Under the pieces are notes generated by a model. The model was given only the letters and a program-made list of their open reading frames with translations, was not told the DNA's origin and ran no database searches. The translations under genes and the position numbers were made by a program. From an uncultured Apibacter sp. (GTDB lineage: Bacteria; Bacteroidota; Bacteroidia; Flavobacteriales; Weeksellaceae): DNA of 64,000 nucleotides. Every line of letters begins with the position of its first letter. Positions within the stretch are counted from its first letter, which is position 1. Below are positions 6,815 to 16,418 of this stretch, in pieces. The stretch covers positions 1 to 64,000 of the forward strand of contig CALYQD010000007.1 of NCBI GenBank assembly GCA_945280365.1. The letters run 5' to 3'.

Positions 6815-8818
6815 CTAACTAATTTCCATTTTATCCTTTAAAGCTTGAATTTCATCACGAATTTTAGCAGCTGTTAAGAAATCCAAATTTTTAGCAGCTT
6901 TTTCCATTTCTTTTTGTTTTTTAGATATAATTTTTTCTAAATCTTCAGATTTGTAATGAACTTCATCCTCTGCAACTTTTTTGATTTCATGTTTCGGAGT
7001 ATAAGATTTTACTTCTGTTTCAAGATTATTAATAGAAATATTCGTAATCTTTTTCTTCAAAGGTTGAGGCGAAATGTGGTGTTCTATATTGTATTGATTC
7101 TGTATCTCTCTTCTACGTGCTGTTTCATCAATAGTTTTTTTCATACTGTCCGTCATCTTATCAGCATACATGATTACTTTACCGTGAATATTACGAGCGG
7201 CTCTTCCTGCAGTTTGAGTTAAAGAGCGGTGAGAACGTAAAAAACCTTCTTTGTCCGCATCTAATACAGCTACTAAGGAAACTTCCGGTAAATCCAATCC
7301 TTCACGCAATAAATTAACGCCTACCAAAACATCGAATTTTCCAATCCGTAAATCTTGCATAATTTCAACCCTTTCCAAAGTATCAATATCTGAATGAATA
7401 AATCGGGTTCTTATTCCGAATTTAGTAAGATATTTTGTTAATTCTTCTGCCATTCTTTTAGTAAGAGTAGTTACTAATACACGTTCATCTTCTTCAATTC
7501 TTTTTTGAATTTCAGCCATAAGATCATCAATCTGGTTCAAAGAAGGTCTAACTTCAATTTCAGGATCCAATAAACCGGTTGGACGGATAATCTGTTCAAT
7601 GTAAATACCTTCACTTTTTTGCAATTCATAATCAGCAGGAGTGGCACTTACATAAATTACTTGATTTTGCATCATTTCAAATTCTTCAAATTTAAGAGGG
7701 CGATTATCTAAAGCTGCAGGAAGTCTGAATCCGTGTTCAACTAAAGTTTCTTTTCGACTTCTGTCTCCTCCGTACATAGCATGAACCTGAGGTAAAGTAA
7801 CATGGCTTTCATCAATAACCATTAGATAATCTTCAGGAAAATAATCAAGTAAACAAAAGGGTCGAGTACCGGGAAGACGTCCGTCAAGGTAACGTGAATA
7901 ATTTTCAATTCCCGAACAATAACCTAATTCCTTAATCATCTCGAGATCGAATTCCGTTCTTTCTTTTAAACGATGAGCTTCCAAATTTTTACCCATTTCA
8001 TTATAATAATCGACTTGTTTTCCTAAATCAATTTGAATATTACGAATCGCATTATTTAATGTCTCTGGAGAGGTAACAAATAAATTAGCAGGATAAATAT
8101 TAATACTTTCAATTGAATCTATTACGTTATTGGAAACATAATCCACATTCTCAATACGTTCAATTTCATTGCCAAAAAAATGAATACGAATTCCTGTATC
8201 CGAATAGGCTGGAAAAACATCAATGACATCACCTTTTACCCTAAAATTACCTCTTCCAAAATTTATTTCGGAACGTGAATATAATGCATTCACCAAGGAT
8301 TGTAATAATTTGGTTTTAGAAATGGATTGTCCTATCTTTAAAGAAACCATACTACTTTTAAATTCTACTGGATTTCCAATACCGTATAAACAAGATACTG
8401 ATGAAACAACCAACACGTCCCTTCTTCCCGAAAGTAATGAAGAAGTAGCACTTAAACGTAACTTTTCAAGATTTTCATTAATAGACAAATCTTTTTCAAT
8501 ATATGTATTAGTAGTAGGCATGAATGCTTCCGGTTGATAATAATCATAATAAGAAACAAAATATTCAACTGCATTATGAGGAAAGAATTCCTTAAACTCC
8601 ATATACAGTTGGGCGGCCAATGTCTTATTATGTGCTAAAATAATGGTAGGTCGTTGAATTTTTTCAACTACATTGGCAATGGTAAAAGTTTTTCCGGAGC
8701 CGGTTACTCCTAAAAGTGTTTGATATTTTTCATTTTTTAAAATTCCTTCAGAAAGAGATTCTATTGCTTGAGGCTGATCACCTGTAGGCTTAAATTGAGA
8801 AACTACTTGAAATTTCAT
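6815..8818 (-). CDS. uvrB: UvrABC excinuclease subunit B
   Basis: A 667-residue UvrB, the damage-verification helicase of nucleotide excision repair, acting with UvrA and UvrC in the cytoplasm. Walker A is GVTGSGKT (37-44). The damage-probing beta-hairpin region [10 protein letters not shown] follows, and helicase motifs VIDESH and [10 protein letters not shown] are visible. A C-terminal UVR motif (about 625-660, [21 protein letters not shown]) would bind UvrC. Length and motifs are normal. It appears to be a single-gene unit, with 250 non-coding bases upstream and only the XRE remnant downstream. Confidence 0.97.
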   Translation of the reverse strand: MKFQVVSQFKPTGDQPQAIESLSEGILKNEKYQTLLGVTGSGKTFTIANVVEKIQRPTIILAHNKTLAAQLYMEFKEFFPHNAVEYFVSYYDYYQPEAFMPTTNTYIEKDLSINENLEKLRLSATSSLLSGRRDVLVVSSVSCLYGIGNPVEFKSSMVSLKIGQSISKTKLLQSLVNALYSRSEINFGRGNFRVKGDVIDVFPAYSDTGIRIHFFGNEIERIENVDYVSNNVIDSIESINIYPANLFVTSPETLNNAIRNIQIDLGKQVDYYNEMGKNLEAHRLKERTEFDLEMIKELGYCSGIENYSRYLDGRLPGTRPFCLLDYFPEDYLMVIDESHVTLPQVHAMYGGDRSRKETLVEHGFRLPAALDNRPLKFEEFEMMQNQVIYVSATPADYELQKSEGIYIEQIIRPTGLLDPEIEVRPSLNQIDDLMAEIQKRIEEDERVLVTTLTKRMAEELTKYLTKFGIRTRFIHSDIDTLERVEIMQDLRIGKFDVLVGVNLLREGLDLPEVSLVAVLDADKEGFLRSHRSLTQTAGRAARNIHGKVIMYADKMTDSMKKTIDETARRREIQNQYNIEHHISPQPLKKKITNISINNLETEVKSYTPKHEIKKVAEDEVHYKSEDLEKIISKKQKEMEKAAKNLDFLTAAKIRDEIQALKDKMEIS

Positions 8819-9070
8819 ATTATATAATAAAAATGTAATTTAAAAAAATGTAAATAGACAATAAGTTTTTTATATTTAAAACTTACTTAAATACAATATG
8901 TGCAGAATTTATTTTACTTAAAATTTATATTTTTTAAGATTCTTTTATATATTACTTATGGAGTTTACAAAGCTATATACATTGAGAATAAAAAATTCTA
9001 AATGAAATAACGAAAACTAAAATATTAAAAAAAAAGGTAAAATTTTACTAAAAATGGTAATAAAATTGTT

Positions 9071-9691
9071 TTATTTCCTTTTTACAAGCTCGTCTCGCAG
9101 CTTTGCAGCAGTTTCATAATCTTCATTATCAATTGCTTTAGATATCAAATCATTAATTTCATAATCTGTTAGATGAGAAAAAGCATCTTCAATATCATTA
9201 TTACTTATCTGATTTTCAATAGAATGTAAAGTATTTTCAAAGGATGAATCATTATTTAAATTATCTTCCTTCATTTCCATATAGACTCCTGCTTCTTCCA
9301 TTATTTTTTTAGTTGCATATATAGGTGCTTCAAAACGCACAGCTAAAGCAATGGCATCGGAAGTACGAGAATCAATTTCAATCTCTTCTTTTGTTTCAAT
9401 ATTTTGAAACAAAATGTTAGAGTAGAAAACACCTTCTTCTAATTTATAAATAAAAACAGCTTTTACAACAATATGAAAACTCTTTGCAAAGGTCGTAAAT
9501 AAGTCGTGAGTAATAGGTCTAGGCGTGGTAATGTCTTTCTCTAAAGCCAAAGCTATGGATTGAGCTTCAAAGCTTCCAATTATTACAGAAATTTTTCTTT
9601 TACCAAAATCTTCTTCTAAAATTAATGCATATGCTGTATGTTGAGTTTGGCTATATGAAATTCCTCTAACATGTAATCGTATTAAATCCAT
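9071..9691 (-). CDS. Bifunctional nuclease family protein (DUF151) with UVR motif
   Basis: 206 residues. The first 140 form a DUF151/BFN domain, known from the plant and bacterial bifunctional nuclease family; typical features are IGSFEAQSIALALE and SRTSDAIALAVR. The C-terminal 40 residues (NDLISKAIDNEDYETAAKL onward) form a UVR motif as in UvrB/UvrC. This two-domain form is common in Bacteroidota. The cellular role is poorly defined, and nuclease activity is assumed from the family. Flanked by non-coding DNA, so probably a single-gene unit. Confidence 0.85.
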   Translation of the reverse strand: MDLIRLHVRGISYSQTQHTAYALILEEDFGKRKISVIIGSFEAQSIALALEKDITTPRPITHDLFTTFAKSFHIVVKAVFIYKLEEGVFYSNILFQNIETKEEIEIDSRTSDAIALAVRFEAPIYATKKIMEEAGVYMEMKEDNLNNDSSFENTLHSIENQISNNDIEDAFSHLTDYEINDLISKAIDNEDYETAAKLRDELVKRK

Positions 9692-9843
9692 AAAACTTAT
9701 ATATTACTCAATAAAATATAGTATATATTAAAATAGCAGTGCAATTTACGAATTATTTTTAAAATTATTTTTATAATTTTTTATAATTATAATTAATTAA
9801 GCTCTTTTTATTTATAAAATTATCAAATTATTAAAAAATTCTT

Positions 9844-10665
9844 TTAAATTCTAATTTTATTGAAAATATCTACAACTCTAAGATGAATACAACTTCCAAA
9901 AAATTTTTTTGCCAACTTTGAAAATGTAGGTGTTAAGTCGGAAACATAAAATTCATAAGATGGATTTTGAATTTGAGAATTCAATTTTTTGTTTTCAAGG
10001 TCCTGTTTTATATAGCTTGCAACAATTAATGGAGAATCAATAACCTGAATTTTATTTAAATAAAAATTTCTAACTTCATTAATGATTAAAGGATAGTGTG
10101 TACATCCTAATATTAACGAATCAATATTTTGTAACTTTTTATTTGTTAAATAAGTTTTTAAAACAATGGATGAAATTTCATGATTATTAAATCCTTCTTC
10201 GATAACAGGTACCAGTAAAGGAGCAGCTAATTCATAAACATTAATATGTTTATTTAACTTTTGGATACTTTTTTTATAAATATGTGAAGTGATGGTTGAC
10301 TTAGTAGCTAAAACTCCCACATTTTGATTAAATGTAAAAGCTACTTTTTCAGCCACCGGAGAAATGACATCGTATACGGGAACATTTTTTTCGTTAGCTA
10401 ATGCTTTAACTTCTTTTAAGGCATTGGCAGTTGCAGTATTGCAAGCAATAACTATGGCTTTACAATTATTTTCAAGTAAAAAATTAGTAATTTTCTCAGA
10501 ATACTCAATTATAACTTCTTTTGACTTATCTCCATAAGGCAAATGCTTGGAATCTCCATAATAAATAAGGCTTTCATGAGGCAATAATCGTTTTATTTCC
10601 TTTGCAATAGTAAGTCCTCCCATTCCGGAGTCAAAAATACCGATAGATCGATCTTCTTTTTTCAT
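9844..10665 (-). CDS. murI: Glutamate racemase
   Basis: 273 residues. It interconverts L- and D-glutamate to supply D-Glu for peptidoglycan. Both active-site cysteines are present, C75 in ACNTATA and the second in GCTHYPL (about 187), with the acid/substrate motif FDSGMGG at 11-17. Length is normal. It lies 28 bases downstream of hemW on the same strand, so the two may be co-transcribed. Confidence 0.96.
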   Translation of the reverse strand: MKKEDRSIGIFDSGMGGLTIAKEIKRLLPHESLIYYGDSKHLPYGDKSKEVIIEYSEKITNFLLENNCKAIVIACNTATANALKEVKALANEKNVPVYDVISPVAEKVAFTFNQNVGVLATKSTITSHIYKKSIQKLNKHINVYELAAPLLVPVIEEGFNNHEISSIVLKTYLTNKKLQNIDSLILGCTHYPLIINEVRNFYLNKIQVIDSPLIVASYIKQDLENKKLNSQIQNPSYEFYVSDLTPTFSKLAKKFFGSCIHLRVVDIFNKIRI

Positions 10666-10693
10666 TGATGCAAAAATAAGTGTTTATTAATAA

Positions 10694-11827
10694 TTAATCA
10701 ACGAAAAAAAATTGAGCGATAATACCATCTGTAAAAAATAGAGAATGGGGATGAATAGTTACAATATTTTTATTTACAAGCACTTTATTATCAGCTTCAA
10801 GAAATTTTAATTCTTTATAAAAATGTTTCATCAAATCAGATGAAAATTCTCTTTCCAGTTCTAATATATTAATTCCCCATATTGTGCGTAGTCCGAGCAT
10901 GATTTTTTCATTAAAACGGTCTTTTTCACTGATAAATTCTTCATAAGAATTGAGACTATCATTCTCCAATGATTTTATATATTGTATATTATTTGAAATA
11001 TTCCAACTCCTTTTATTGGTGCCGTTAAATGAATGAGCAGAAGGTCCAATGCCAAGGTAAGGTTTATTTTTCCAATAGGAACTATTATGTAGAGAAAAGA
11101 AGTTTTCTTTGCCAAAATTAGAAAATTCATATTGGATATAATTATGCTCTGTTAATTTTTTTCTAAGTATTTCAAATTGATATGATTGCCTTTCTTCATC
11201 GATGTGAGATATTATTTTTTTTCTAATTTGAGCTTCAAAGGCGGTTTTAGGTTCAACTGTTAATGCATAAGAAGATATATGCGGAATATCTAAAGAAATA
11301 GCCTTTTCAAGTGAATACATCCATCTTTCATTTGTTGTAGTTTGACCACCGTAAATTAAATCTATGGTGATATTATCAAACCCTAGGCTTTTAGCTAATT
11401 TTATGCAAGTAATACCATCTTTGGCACTATGGGTTCTGTTCATAAAGTCAATATCCTCATCTATAAAGGATTGTATTCCTATGCTTAGTCGGTTTATTGG
11501 AGTTTGTTCTTTAAGAAAAGTAAGGTATTCTTCATTTAAATCATCCGGGTTTGCTTCAAATGTTATTTCAGTAGTTTGAGAAATATCATAATGTTGACGT
11601 ATGATAGTAAATAGATGGCTAAGTTCTTCAAAAGTAAGTGTTGAAGGTGTTCCACCTCCAAAATATATAGATTCTAAAGGAGTACGAAGCTCATTTTTTC
11701 TTAATGTCAGCTCTTTACCAATTGCAGTAATCAATTGCGGCTTATATTTAAATTGTGTTGAAAAATGAAAATTACAATAATTACATTTTTTTACACAAAA
11801 AGGAATATGAATATAAAGTCCTGACAT
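10694..11827 (-). CDS. hemW: Radical SAM coproporphyrinogen III oxidase-like haem chaperone
   Basis: 377 residues. The radical-SAM cluster motif is C11-x3-C15-x2-C18 (FCVKKCNYCNF), followed by FGGGTPS and later EANPDD. The family was long annotated as oxygen-independent coproporphyrinogen oxidase. HemW proteins with this CxxxCxxC motif act as haem chaperones, while true HemN has an extended N-terminus and further motifs missing here. Length fits HemW. Confidence 0.9.
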   Translation of the reverse strand: MSGLYIHIPFCVKKCNYCNFHFSTQFKYKPQLITAIGKELTLRKNELRTPLESIYFGGGTPSTLTFEELSHLFTIIRQHYDISQTTEITFEANPDDLNEEYLTFLKEQTPINRLSIGIQSFIDEDIDFMNRTHSAKDGITCIKLAKSLGFDNITIDLIYGGQTTTNERWMYSLEKAISLDIPHISSYALTVEPKTAFEAQIRKKIISHIDEERQSYQFEILRKKLTEHNYIQYEFSNFGKENFFSLHNSSYWKNKPYLGIGPSAHSFNGTNKRSWNISNNIQYIKSLENDSLNSYEEFISEKDRFNEKIMLGLRTIWGINILELEREFSSDLMKHFYKELKFLEADNKVLVNKNIVTIHPHSLFFTDGIIAQFFFVD

Positions 11828-12092
11828 AGTTTAATCTTTACAAAAGTACTATAATTCAATTAAGTATTATACTATACAATCATTATTAAATTATTTATTA
11901 TGATTTTATAAAAGGAATGTAGAATGAGAGAGTTTAAGAAAGATTTATAAACTATATTAACCTATCTTAATTATAGATCATCAGATAGTGGGTTAGTTGT
12001 ATAAAAAAAGAATTAATCTGACAGGCATAGTGTTATGAAATACAACGGTATTTGAAATTTATTAACCGGATAATATCAAACGATTTTATAAA
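11828..12092. other. Non-coding gap between hemW and hemD
   Basis: Between the hemW start and the hemD terminator I see no reading frame of note, no RNA gene and no repeat. It must hold the hemW promoter. Confidence 0.5.
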
Positions 12093-12124
12093 AAAGCTCA
12101 AATTTAATTTTAAATTTGAGCTTT
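12093..12124 (-). terminator. Rho-independent terminator after hemD
   Basis: A 15-bp perfect inverted repeat (AAAGCTCAAATTTAA and its complement) with a 2-base loop, 17 bases beyond the hemD stop. On the minus strand it continues as a run of six T. Confidence 0.8.
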
Positions 12125-12140
12125 AGATATATTTTTAGTT

Positions 12141-12878
12141 TTATTGTAAAAAATCATCCAAAGCTTTTGCCATAGATGGACTTTCTTTAGTTGGAGCAAA
12201 GAAATTAACCATTAAACCGGCTTCTTCCGCAGCTTGTTTGGTTGAATGGCCAAAAATGCCGATACTTATAGAACCTTGTTTAAAATCTTTATAATTATCA
12301 AACAAAGATTTTATGCCCGAAGGACTAAAAAATACTAGAGCATCATAGGCATTAATATCTTTAATCTGAGAGGCAACATCGCTACTAACAGTTCGGAAGA
12401 GAATAGCCCTGGTATAATCCACCCCTGCTTTATCCAATGCATCCGGAATATCTTGGTTTAGTATATCGGAAGTGGGTAAAAGATATTTTTCATTTTGATT
12501 CTTCTTTAAAAGAGGTATCATATCTTCCGCCTCTTTCTCTCCAAAATAAATTTTTCTTTTCCTATAAACAATATATCTTTGAAGATATAAAGCTATGGCT
12601 TCAGATTGACAAACGTATTTCATGGAATCGGGCACAGTAAAACGCATTTCTTCAGCCAGTCTAAAAAAATGATCTACAGCATTTCGACTGGTAAATATGA
12701 TGGCAGTAAAATTTGAAAAATCAATTTTTTGTAATCTAACATCTTTTGCATCAGCGCCTTGAACATGAATGAAAGGACAAAAATCAATTTTTATTTTATG
12801 TTTCTTTTCAATTTCAAAATATGGTGAACTATCGCCAGTAGGTTTAGATAGAGAGATTAAAACGGACTTTATTTTCAT
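12141..12878 (-). CDS. hemD: Uroporphyrinogen-III synthase
   Basis: 245 residues. HemD closes hydroxymethylbilane to uroporphyrinogen III in haem synthesis. The family is poorly conserved; here it is recognised by overall length, the paired Rossmann-like halves, TSRNAVDHF in the first half and FFSPSGIKSLFDNY in the second. It lies 6 bases downstream of a DUF4271 gene, an arrangement typical of flavobacteria, which supports the call. Confidence 0.85.
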   Translation of the reverse strand: MKIKSVLISLSKPTGDSSPYFEIEKKHKIKIDFCPFIHVQGADAKDVRLQKIDFSNFTAIIFTSRNAVDHFFRLAEEMRFTVPDSMKYVCQSEAIALYLQRYIVYRKRKIYFGEKEAEDMIPLLKKNQNEKYLLPTSDILNQDIPDALDKAGVDYTRAILFRTVSSDVASQIKDINAYDALVFFSPSGIKSLFDNYKDFKQGSISIGIFGHSTKQAAEEAGLMVNFFAPTKESPSMAKALDDFLQ

Positions 12879-12884
12879 AATAAA

Positions 12885-13526
12885 TTATAATTTATCTCCT
12901 AAGAACACTAATTTTAATACATATAGTGCCGGTAAGATTTCGAAAATGCAAAGGTACAAAAATTCATAATAACCAGGAAGTTTTATTTGATTTTTAATGA
13001 AAAACATTAGCCAAATCCATTCTATAATGAGTAAAAATGATATCGTGCCTAATACAATAAAAGGTGTAAAATGAGAGGGTATATTTGTATAATATATTGT
13101 AAAGCAAAGTAATATTACTATAAATAATTTAATAAATAAAAAAATGAAGCGATTATTATAATTATTTTGATATTCCTTATTTTTTCCTAATATTAATAGA
13201 AATCCGTTACCTAAAGTATAAGAGGATACCTGATAAATAGTTAAGATAATAAATAAAGAAATAAATCTTAATGCTTCCGTATTATAGAAGGGGATTACGA
13301 TAGTAAAGAAGGGAAGAAGTGTTAACGATAATATGACCGTATAAACAAAACTGCATATCGCAACATACAGAGTAAAATTTTCATTTTCTGTAGGAATTGA
13401 TCTAAATCGAAAAATAGGCTCATCTTTAGGAATTAATAAAAACCGCGAAATAATCAGTAATAATAATGATCCTAACAGAATGAAATTAACTAGATTGTCT
13501 CCTAGAGGTATTTTTGTTATTTCCAA
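12885..13526 (-). CDS. DUF4271 membrane protein
   Basis: 213 residues with about six predicted membrane helices, for example FILLGSLLLLIISRFLL near the N-terminus and FIVLGTISFLLIIEWIWLM near 155. It matches the DUF4271 family, known mainly as the gene before hemD in Bacteroidota. Only 6 bases separate it from hemD, so one transcript is likely. No function is established. A link with haem synthesis is suggested only by position. Confidence 0.75.
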   Translation of the reverse strand: MEITKIPLGDNLVNFILLGSLLLLIISRFLLIPKDEPIFRFRSIPTENENFTLYVAICSFVYTVILSLTLLPFFTIVIPFYNTEALRFISLFIILTIYQVSSYTLGNGFLLILGKNKEYQNNYNNRFIFLFIKLFIVILLCFTIYYTNIPSHFTPFIVLGTISFLLIIEWIWLMFFIKNQIKLPGYYEFLYLCIFEILPALYVLKLVFLGDKL

Positions 13527-13551
13527 AATTATGATGATTTACTCAATATAC

Positions 13552-14427
13552 TTAATCTTCATCAATAAAACGTTTAGTAATAGGGGAATATGAGTCTATG
13601 CGGCGATCTCTTAAGAAAGGCCAATGTATTCTGTAACTGTCAGATTTTTCAGTTTCAATTTCTACTACCATTACTTCCTCATTTTCATGTGAGGCTTGTT
13701 TTAAAATAGTTCCGAAAGGATTCGAAACAAAAGAACCTCCCCAGAATTTCATTGCCCCGTTTTGTTCATATCCTACACGATTTACACTTACTGTGTGTAC
13801 TCCATTAGCAATAGCATGGCTCCTTTGTATGGTTTGCCAAGCATTGTATTGCTCAATATTAGTTTCTTCGTCCTGAGTAGATGCCCATCCGATGGCTGTA
13901 GGATAAAACAATATTTCAGAGCCCAACAAAGCTGTTATTCGAGAAGCTTCAGGATACCATTGATCCCAGCAGATCAATACTCCTATCTTTGCATATTTGG
14001 TTTGAAAAACCTTATATCCTAAATCACCCGGAGTAAAATAAAATTTTTCATAATAGGCCGGATCATCAGGGATATGCATTTTGCGGTATTTGCCTAAATA
14101 AGTACCATCGGCATCGAGTATTGCAGTTGTATTATGGTATAATCCTTTTGCTCTTTTTTCAAAAAGTGAAGCGACAATAACTACTTGCAATTCTGCAGCT
14201 ATTTTAGATAATTTATCCGTGGTTGGCCCAGGAATTGTTTCTGCAATTTTAAAATTGTCGTAATTTTCAACATCACAAAAATATAATGAGGTAAATAATT
14301 CTTGTAAACAAACAATCTGAGCACCTTCAGAGGCAGCTTTTCTAATTCCTTCAATTGCTCTCTCTATATTATTATCAATGTTATTGGAACAACTGGATTG
14401 TACTAATCCGATTTTTATTTTAGCCAT
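13552..14427 (-). CDS. aguB: Nitrilase-family hydrolase, probable N-carbamoylputrescine amidase
   Basis: 291 residues with the carbon-nitrogen hydrolase triad: E43 in CLQELF, K116 in KYRKMHIP and C153 in LICWDQWYPE. The close spacing of the IPDDP element and the length are typical of N-carbamoylputrescine amidases, which turn N-carbamoylputrescine into putrescine, CO2 and ammonia. The usual partner agmatine deiminase is not adjacent here. Substrate assignment rests on family resemblance. Confidence 0.85.
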   Translation of the reverse strand: MAKIKIGLVQSSCSNNIDNNIERAIEGIRKAASEGAQIVCLQELFTSLYFCDVENYDNFKIAETIPGPTTDKLSKIAAELQVVIVASLFEKRAKGLYHNTTAILDADGTYLGKYRKMHIPDDPAYYEKFYFTPGDLGYKVFQTKYAKIGVLICWDQWYPEASRITALLGSEILFYPTAIGWASTQDEETNIEQYNAWQTIQRSHAIANGVHTVSVNRVGYEQNGAMKFWGGSFVSNPFGTILKQASHENEEVMVVEIETEKSDSYRIHWPFLRDRRIDSYSPITKRFIDED

Positions 14428-14492
14428 TACTTAAAAAATAATTTCAAGGTTTTCAATTACAAAAATAAGTTATATTTTATAAATTATAGCCT

Positions 14493-15032
14493 TCAATCGA
14501 AAGCAATTTGTGAATTGAATTCTGTCGCAAAGTTCTTTACCTGGGTCCAATCTGTATATTCAATTACTGTTTTAGAGTCAGTAGGACCTTTAGTGATTGT
14601 CATAATTAGCTGAATCATTAGCCTATCGAAAAAAGAGTATGCTGGATAGTTTAGCATTCCACCGAAAAGAGCAATATTTTTAGGTTTCCATTTAATTTTA
14701 TCTAAAAACTTTTTAGCATACGGATTATTATCTACGTTTCTTCTTTCTTTATTTCTAGCTATCAAACTTACGGAGAAAAAAGCGTTAGGTATACCGTTCA
14801 GATCCTTATAATGTTTGTTAATATATTTTTTTACTTTGGCTCTATGGAATCCATAGCGAATACTGGCGCCTATGATAATGCCGTCATATTTTTTTAATGA
14901 AGGAATAGGATCTTTTATAGATACATGGTCAACGGTAGCCGTTAAAATTTTTGAAATATACTTGGAAATCTTAATTGTATGTCCATCTGTAGAAGAATAT
15001 ATGATTAAAATTCTTTTCTCTTTTGATGACAT
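14493..15032 (-). CDS. hemG: Menaquinone-dependent protoporphyrinogen oxidase (HemG type)
   Basis: About 179 residues, flavodoxin fold. The FMN phosphate loop is IIYSSTDGHTIKI and later IIIGASIRYGFH, both typical of HemG. HemG oxidises protoporphyrinogen IX using menaquinone, which suits an organism able to respire anaerobically. I chose the start MSSKEKR. An upstream ATG at 15059 would add nine residues (MCTLKIHNT) before the beta-strand, which the family does not need. It lies near hemD but is a separate unit. Confidence 0.85.
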   Translation of the reverse strand: MSSKEKRILIIYSSTDGHTIKISKYISKILTATVDHVSIKDPIPSLKKYDGIIIGASIRYGFHRAKVKKYINKHYKDLNGIPNAFFSVSLIARNKERRNVDNNPYAKKFLDKIKWKPKNIALFGGMLNYPAYSFFDRLMIQLIMTITKGPTDSKTVIEYTDWTQVKNFATEFNSQIAFD

Positions 15033-15163
15033 GGTATTGTGAATTTTTAGTGTACACAAAATTAGTCATAAAAATTCTATTATTTTAATTAAAATGAGTT
15101 TATTTTCCGTTAAAAATGTTAAAAATGATAAAAAAAAACTTCAGATAAATATATTTATTAAAT

Positions 15164-15811
15164 TTGTTAAAAAAGTTAAGGAAAATGAGTTACGCAGTTA
15201 GAGATAAACAAGAAATGCTTAATACAATATCTCATGGTTTGGGTGTGGTGTTGGGTATTATCGGCCTAATATTTTTATTAATTAAAGACAGAAATTTAAC
15301 CTATTATAGTACATTAAGCATTTGGATATTTGGAATATCTCTAATAGTCTTATATGCTTCTTCCACCATTTATCATTTTTTCATTAACGAAAATCTTAAA
15401 AAAAAGGCAAGAATATTTGATCATATGAGCATTTTCTTATTAATAGCCGGAACGTATACACCTATATGTTTAATTACATTAGAAAAAAGTTCAGGATGGA
15501 CAATTTTTTCAATTGTTTGGTCCATAGCTGCTTTAGGGATTGTTATGAAAATATTTTTGACAGGAAAAGTTGATAAATTATCTCTGCTTCTATATTTGGT
15601 CATGGGATGGTTATTGGTTTTCGATATAAAAAATGTAGTTCATTTAATGAATAATCAAGCTCTATTGTTTTTAATTTTGGGAGGAATTTTATATACCGTT
15701 GGAACCATTTTTTATATAAAAGATAAAATGCCTTATGCTCATTTTATTTGGCATTTATTTGTTTTAGGTGGAAGTGTTTCTCATTATGTAGTGGTATATA
15801 GTATTATTTAA
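15164..15811 (+). CDS. Hemolysin III/TrhA family membrane protein
   Basis: 215 residues with seven predicted membrane helices. Family histidines are present (NTISHGLG near 23, YHFF near 69, PYAHFIWHLFVLGG near 195). The group is related to PAQR receptors; TrhA has been linked to membrane-lipid homeostasis, and the hemolysin name is historical. The true start may be the internal ATG at 15185 (MSYAVRDKQ), since the first seven residues are unusual. It is followed at 16 bases by coaE. Confidence 0.85.
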   Translation: MLKKLRKMSYAVRDKQEMLNTISHGLGVVLGIIGLIFLLIKDRNLTYYSTLSIWIFGISLIVLYASSTIYHFFINENLKKKARIFDHMSIFLLIAGTYTPICLITLEKSSGWTIFSIVWSIAALGIVMKIFLTGKVDKLSLLLYLVMGWLLVFDIKNVVHLMNNQALLFLILGGILYTVGTIFYIKDKMPYAHFIWHLFVLGGSVSHYVVVYSII

Positions 15812-15827
15812 ATTATATAAAATTTTA

Positions 15828-16415
15828 ATGAAAATTGTTGGGTTAACAGGAGGAATGGGAGTAGGGAAGTCTACTGTAGCTGCTATATTCGAAAGCAATG
15901 GATTTCCGGTATTTAATTCCGATACAAGAGCAAAAGAGCTCATGGTTGAAAATACTGATCTCAAAAAGAATATAATTTCTTTATTAGGTGAGGAATCTTA
16001 TGAAGGAGAAAATTTAAATAGAAAATATATAGCCAAAGTGATATTTTCTGATGAAAATCTTTTAAAAAAACAGAATTTATTAGTGCATTCTGCATTACAG
16101 AAAGACTTTGAGTTATGGAAAACTAAACAAGATACAGCATTTTGTGTTAAAGAGGCTGCCATTTTATTCGAAAGTGGATCATATAAAGATTGCGATTATA
16201 CTGTAGCGGTTATTGCTCCCGATTCAATTCGTATACCGAGAATAATTTCAAGAGACCATCTTACAATAGAAGAAGTAAAAAAAAGGCTTCAACATCAATG
16301 GGCTCAAGAAAAAGTTGTTAAATTATCCAATTTCCATATAGTAAATGATTCTGATTTTAAAAACTTGCAGAGTCAGGTCATGAAAATAATAAGCATCCTA
16401 AAAGACAAATGTTAA
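15828..16415 (+). CDS. coaE: Dephospho-CoA kinase
   Basis: 195 residues. It phosphorylates dephospho-CoA in the last step of CoA synthesis. The P-loop is GLTGGMGVGKST (5-16); the substrate-side motif FNSDTRAKEL and the lid motif RIPRIISRD are present. Normal length. Probably co-transcribed with the upstream membrane-protein gene. It converges on the RsmB-like gene with only three bases between the stops. Confidence 0.95.
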   Translation: MKIVGLTGGMGVGKSTVAAIFESNGFPVFNSDTRAKELMVENTDLKKNIISLLGEESYEGENLNRKYIAKVIFSDENLLKKQNLLVHSALQKDFELWKTKQDTAFCVKEAAILFESGSYKDCDYTVAVIAPDSIRIPRIISRDHLTIEEVKKRLQHQWAQEKVVKLSNFHIVNDSDFKNLQSQVMKIISILKDKC

Positions 16416-16418
16416 AAG

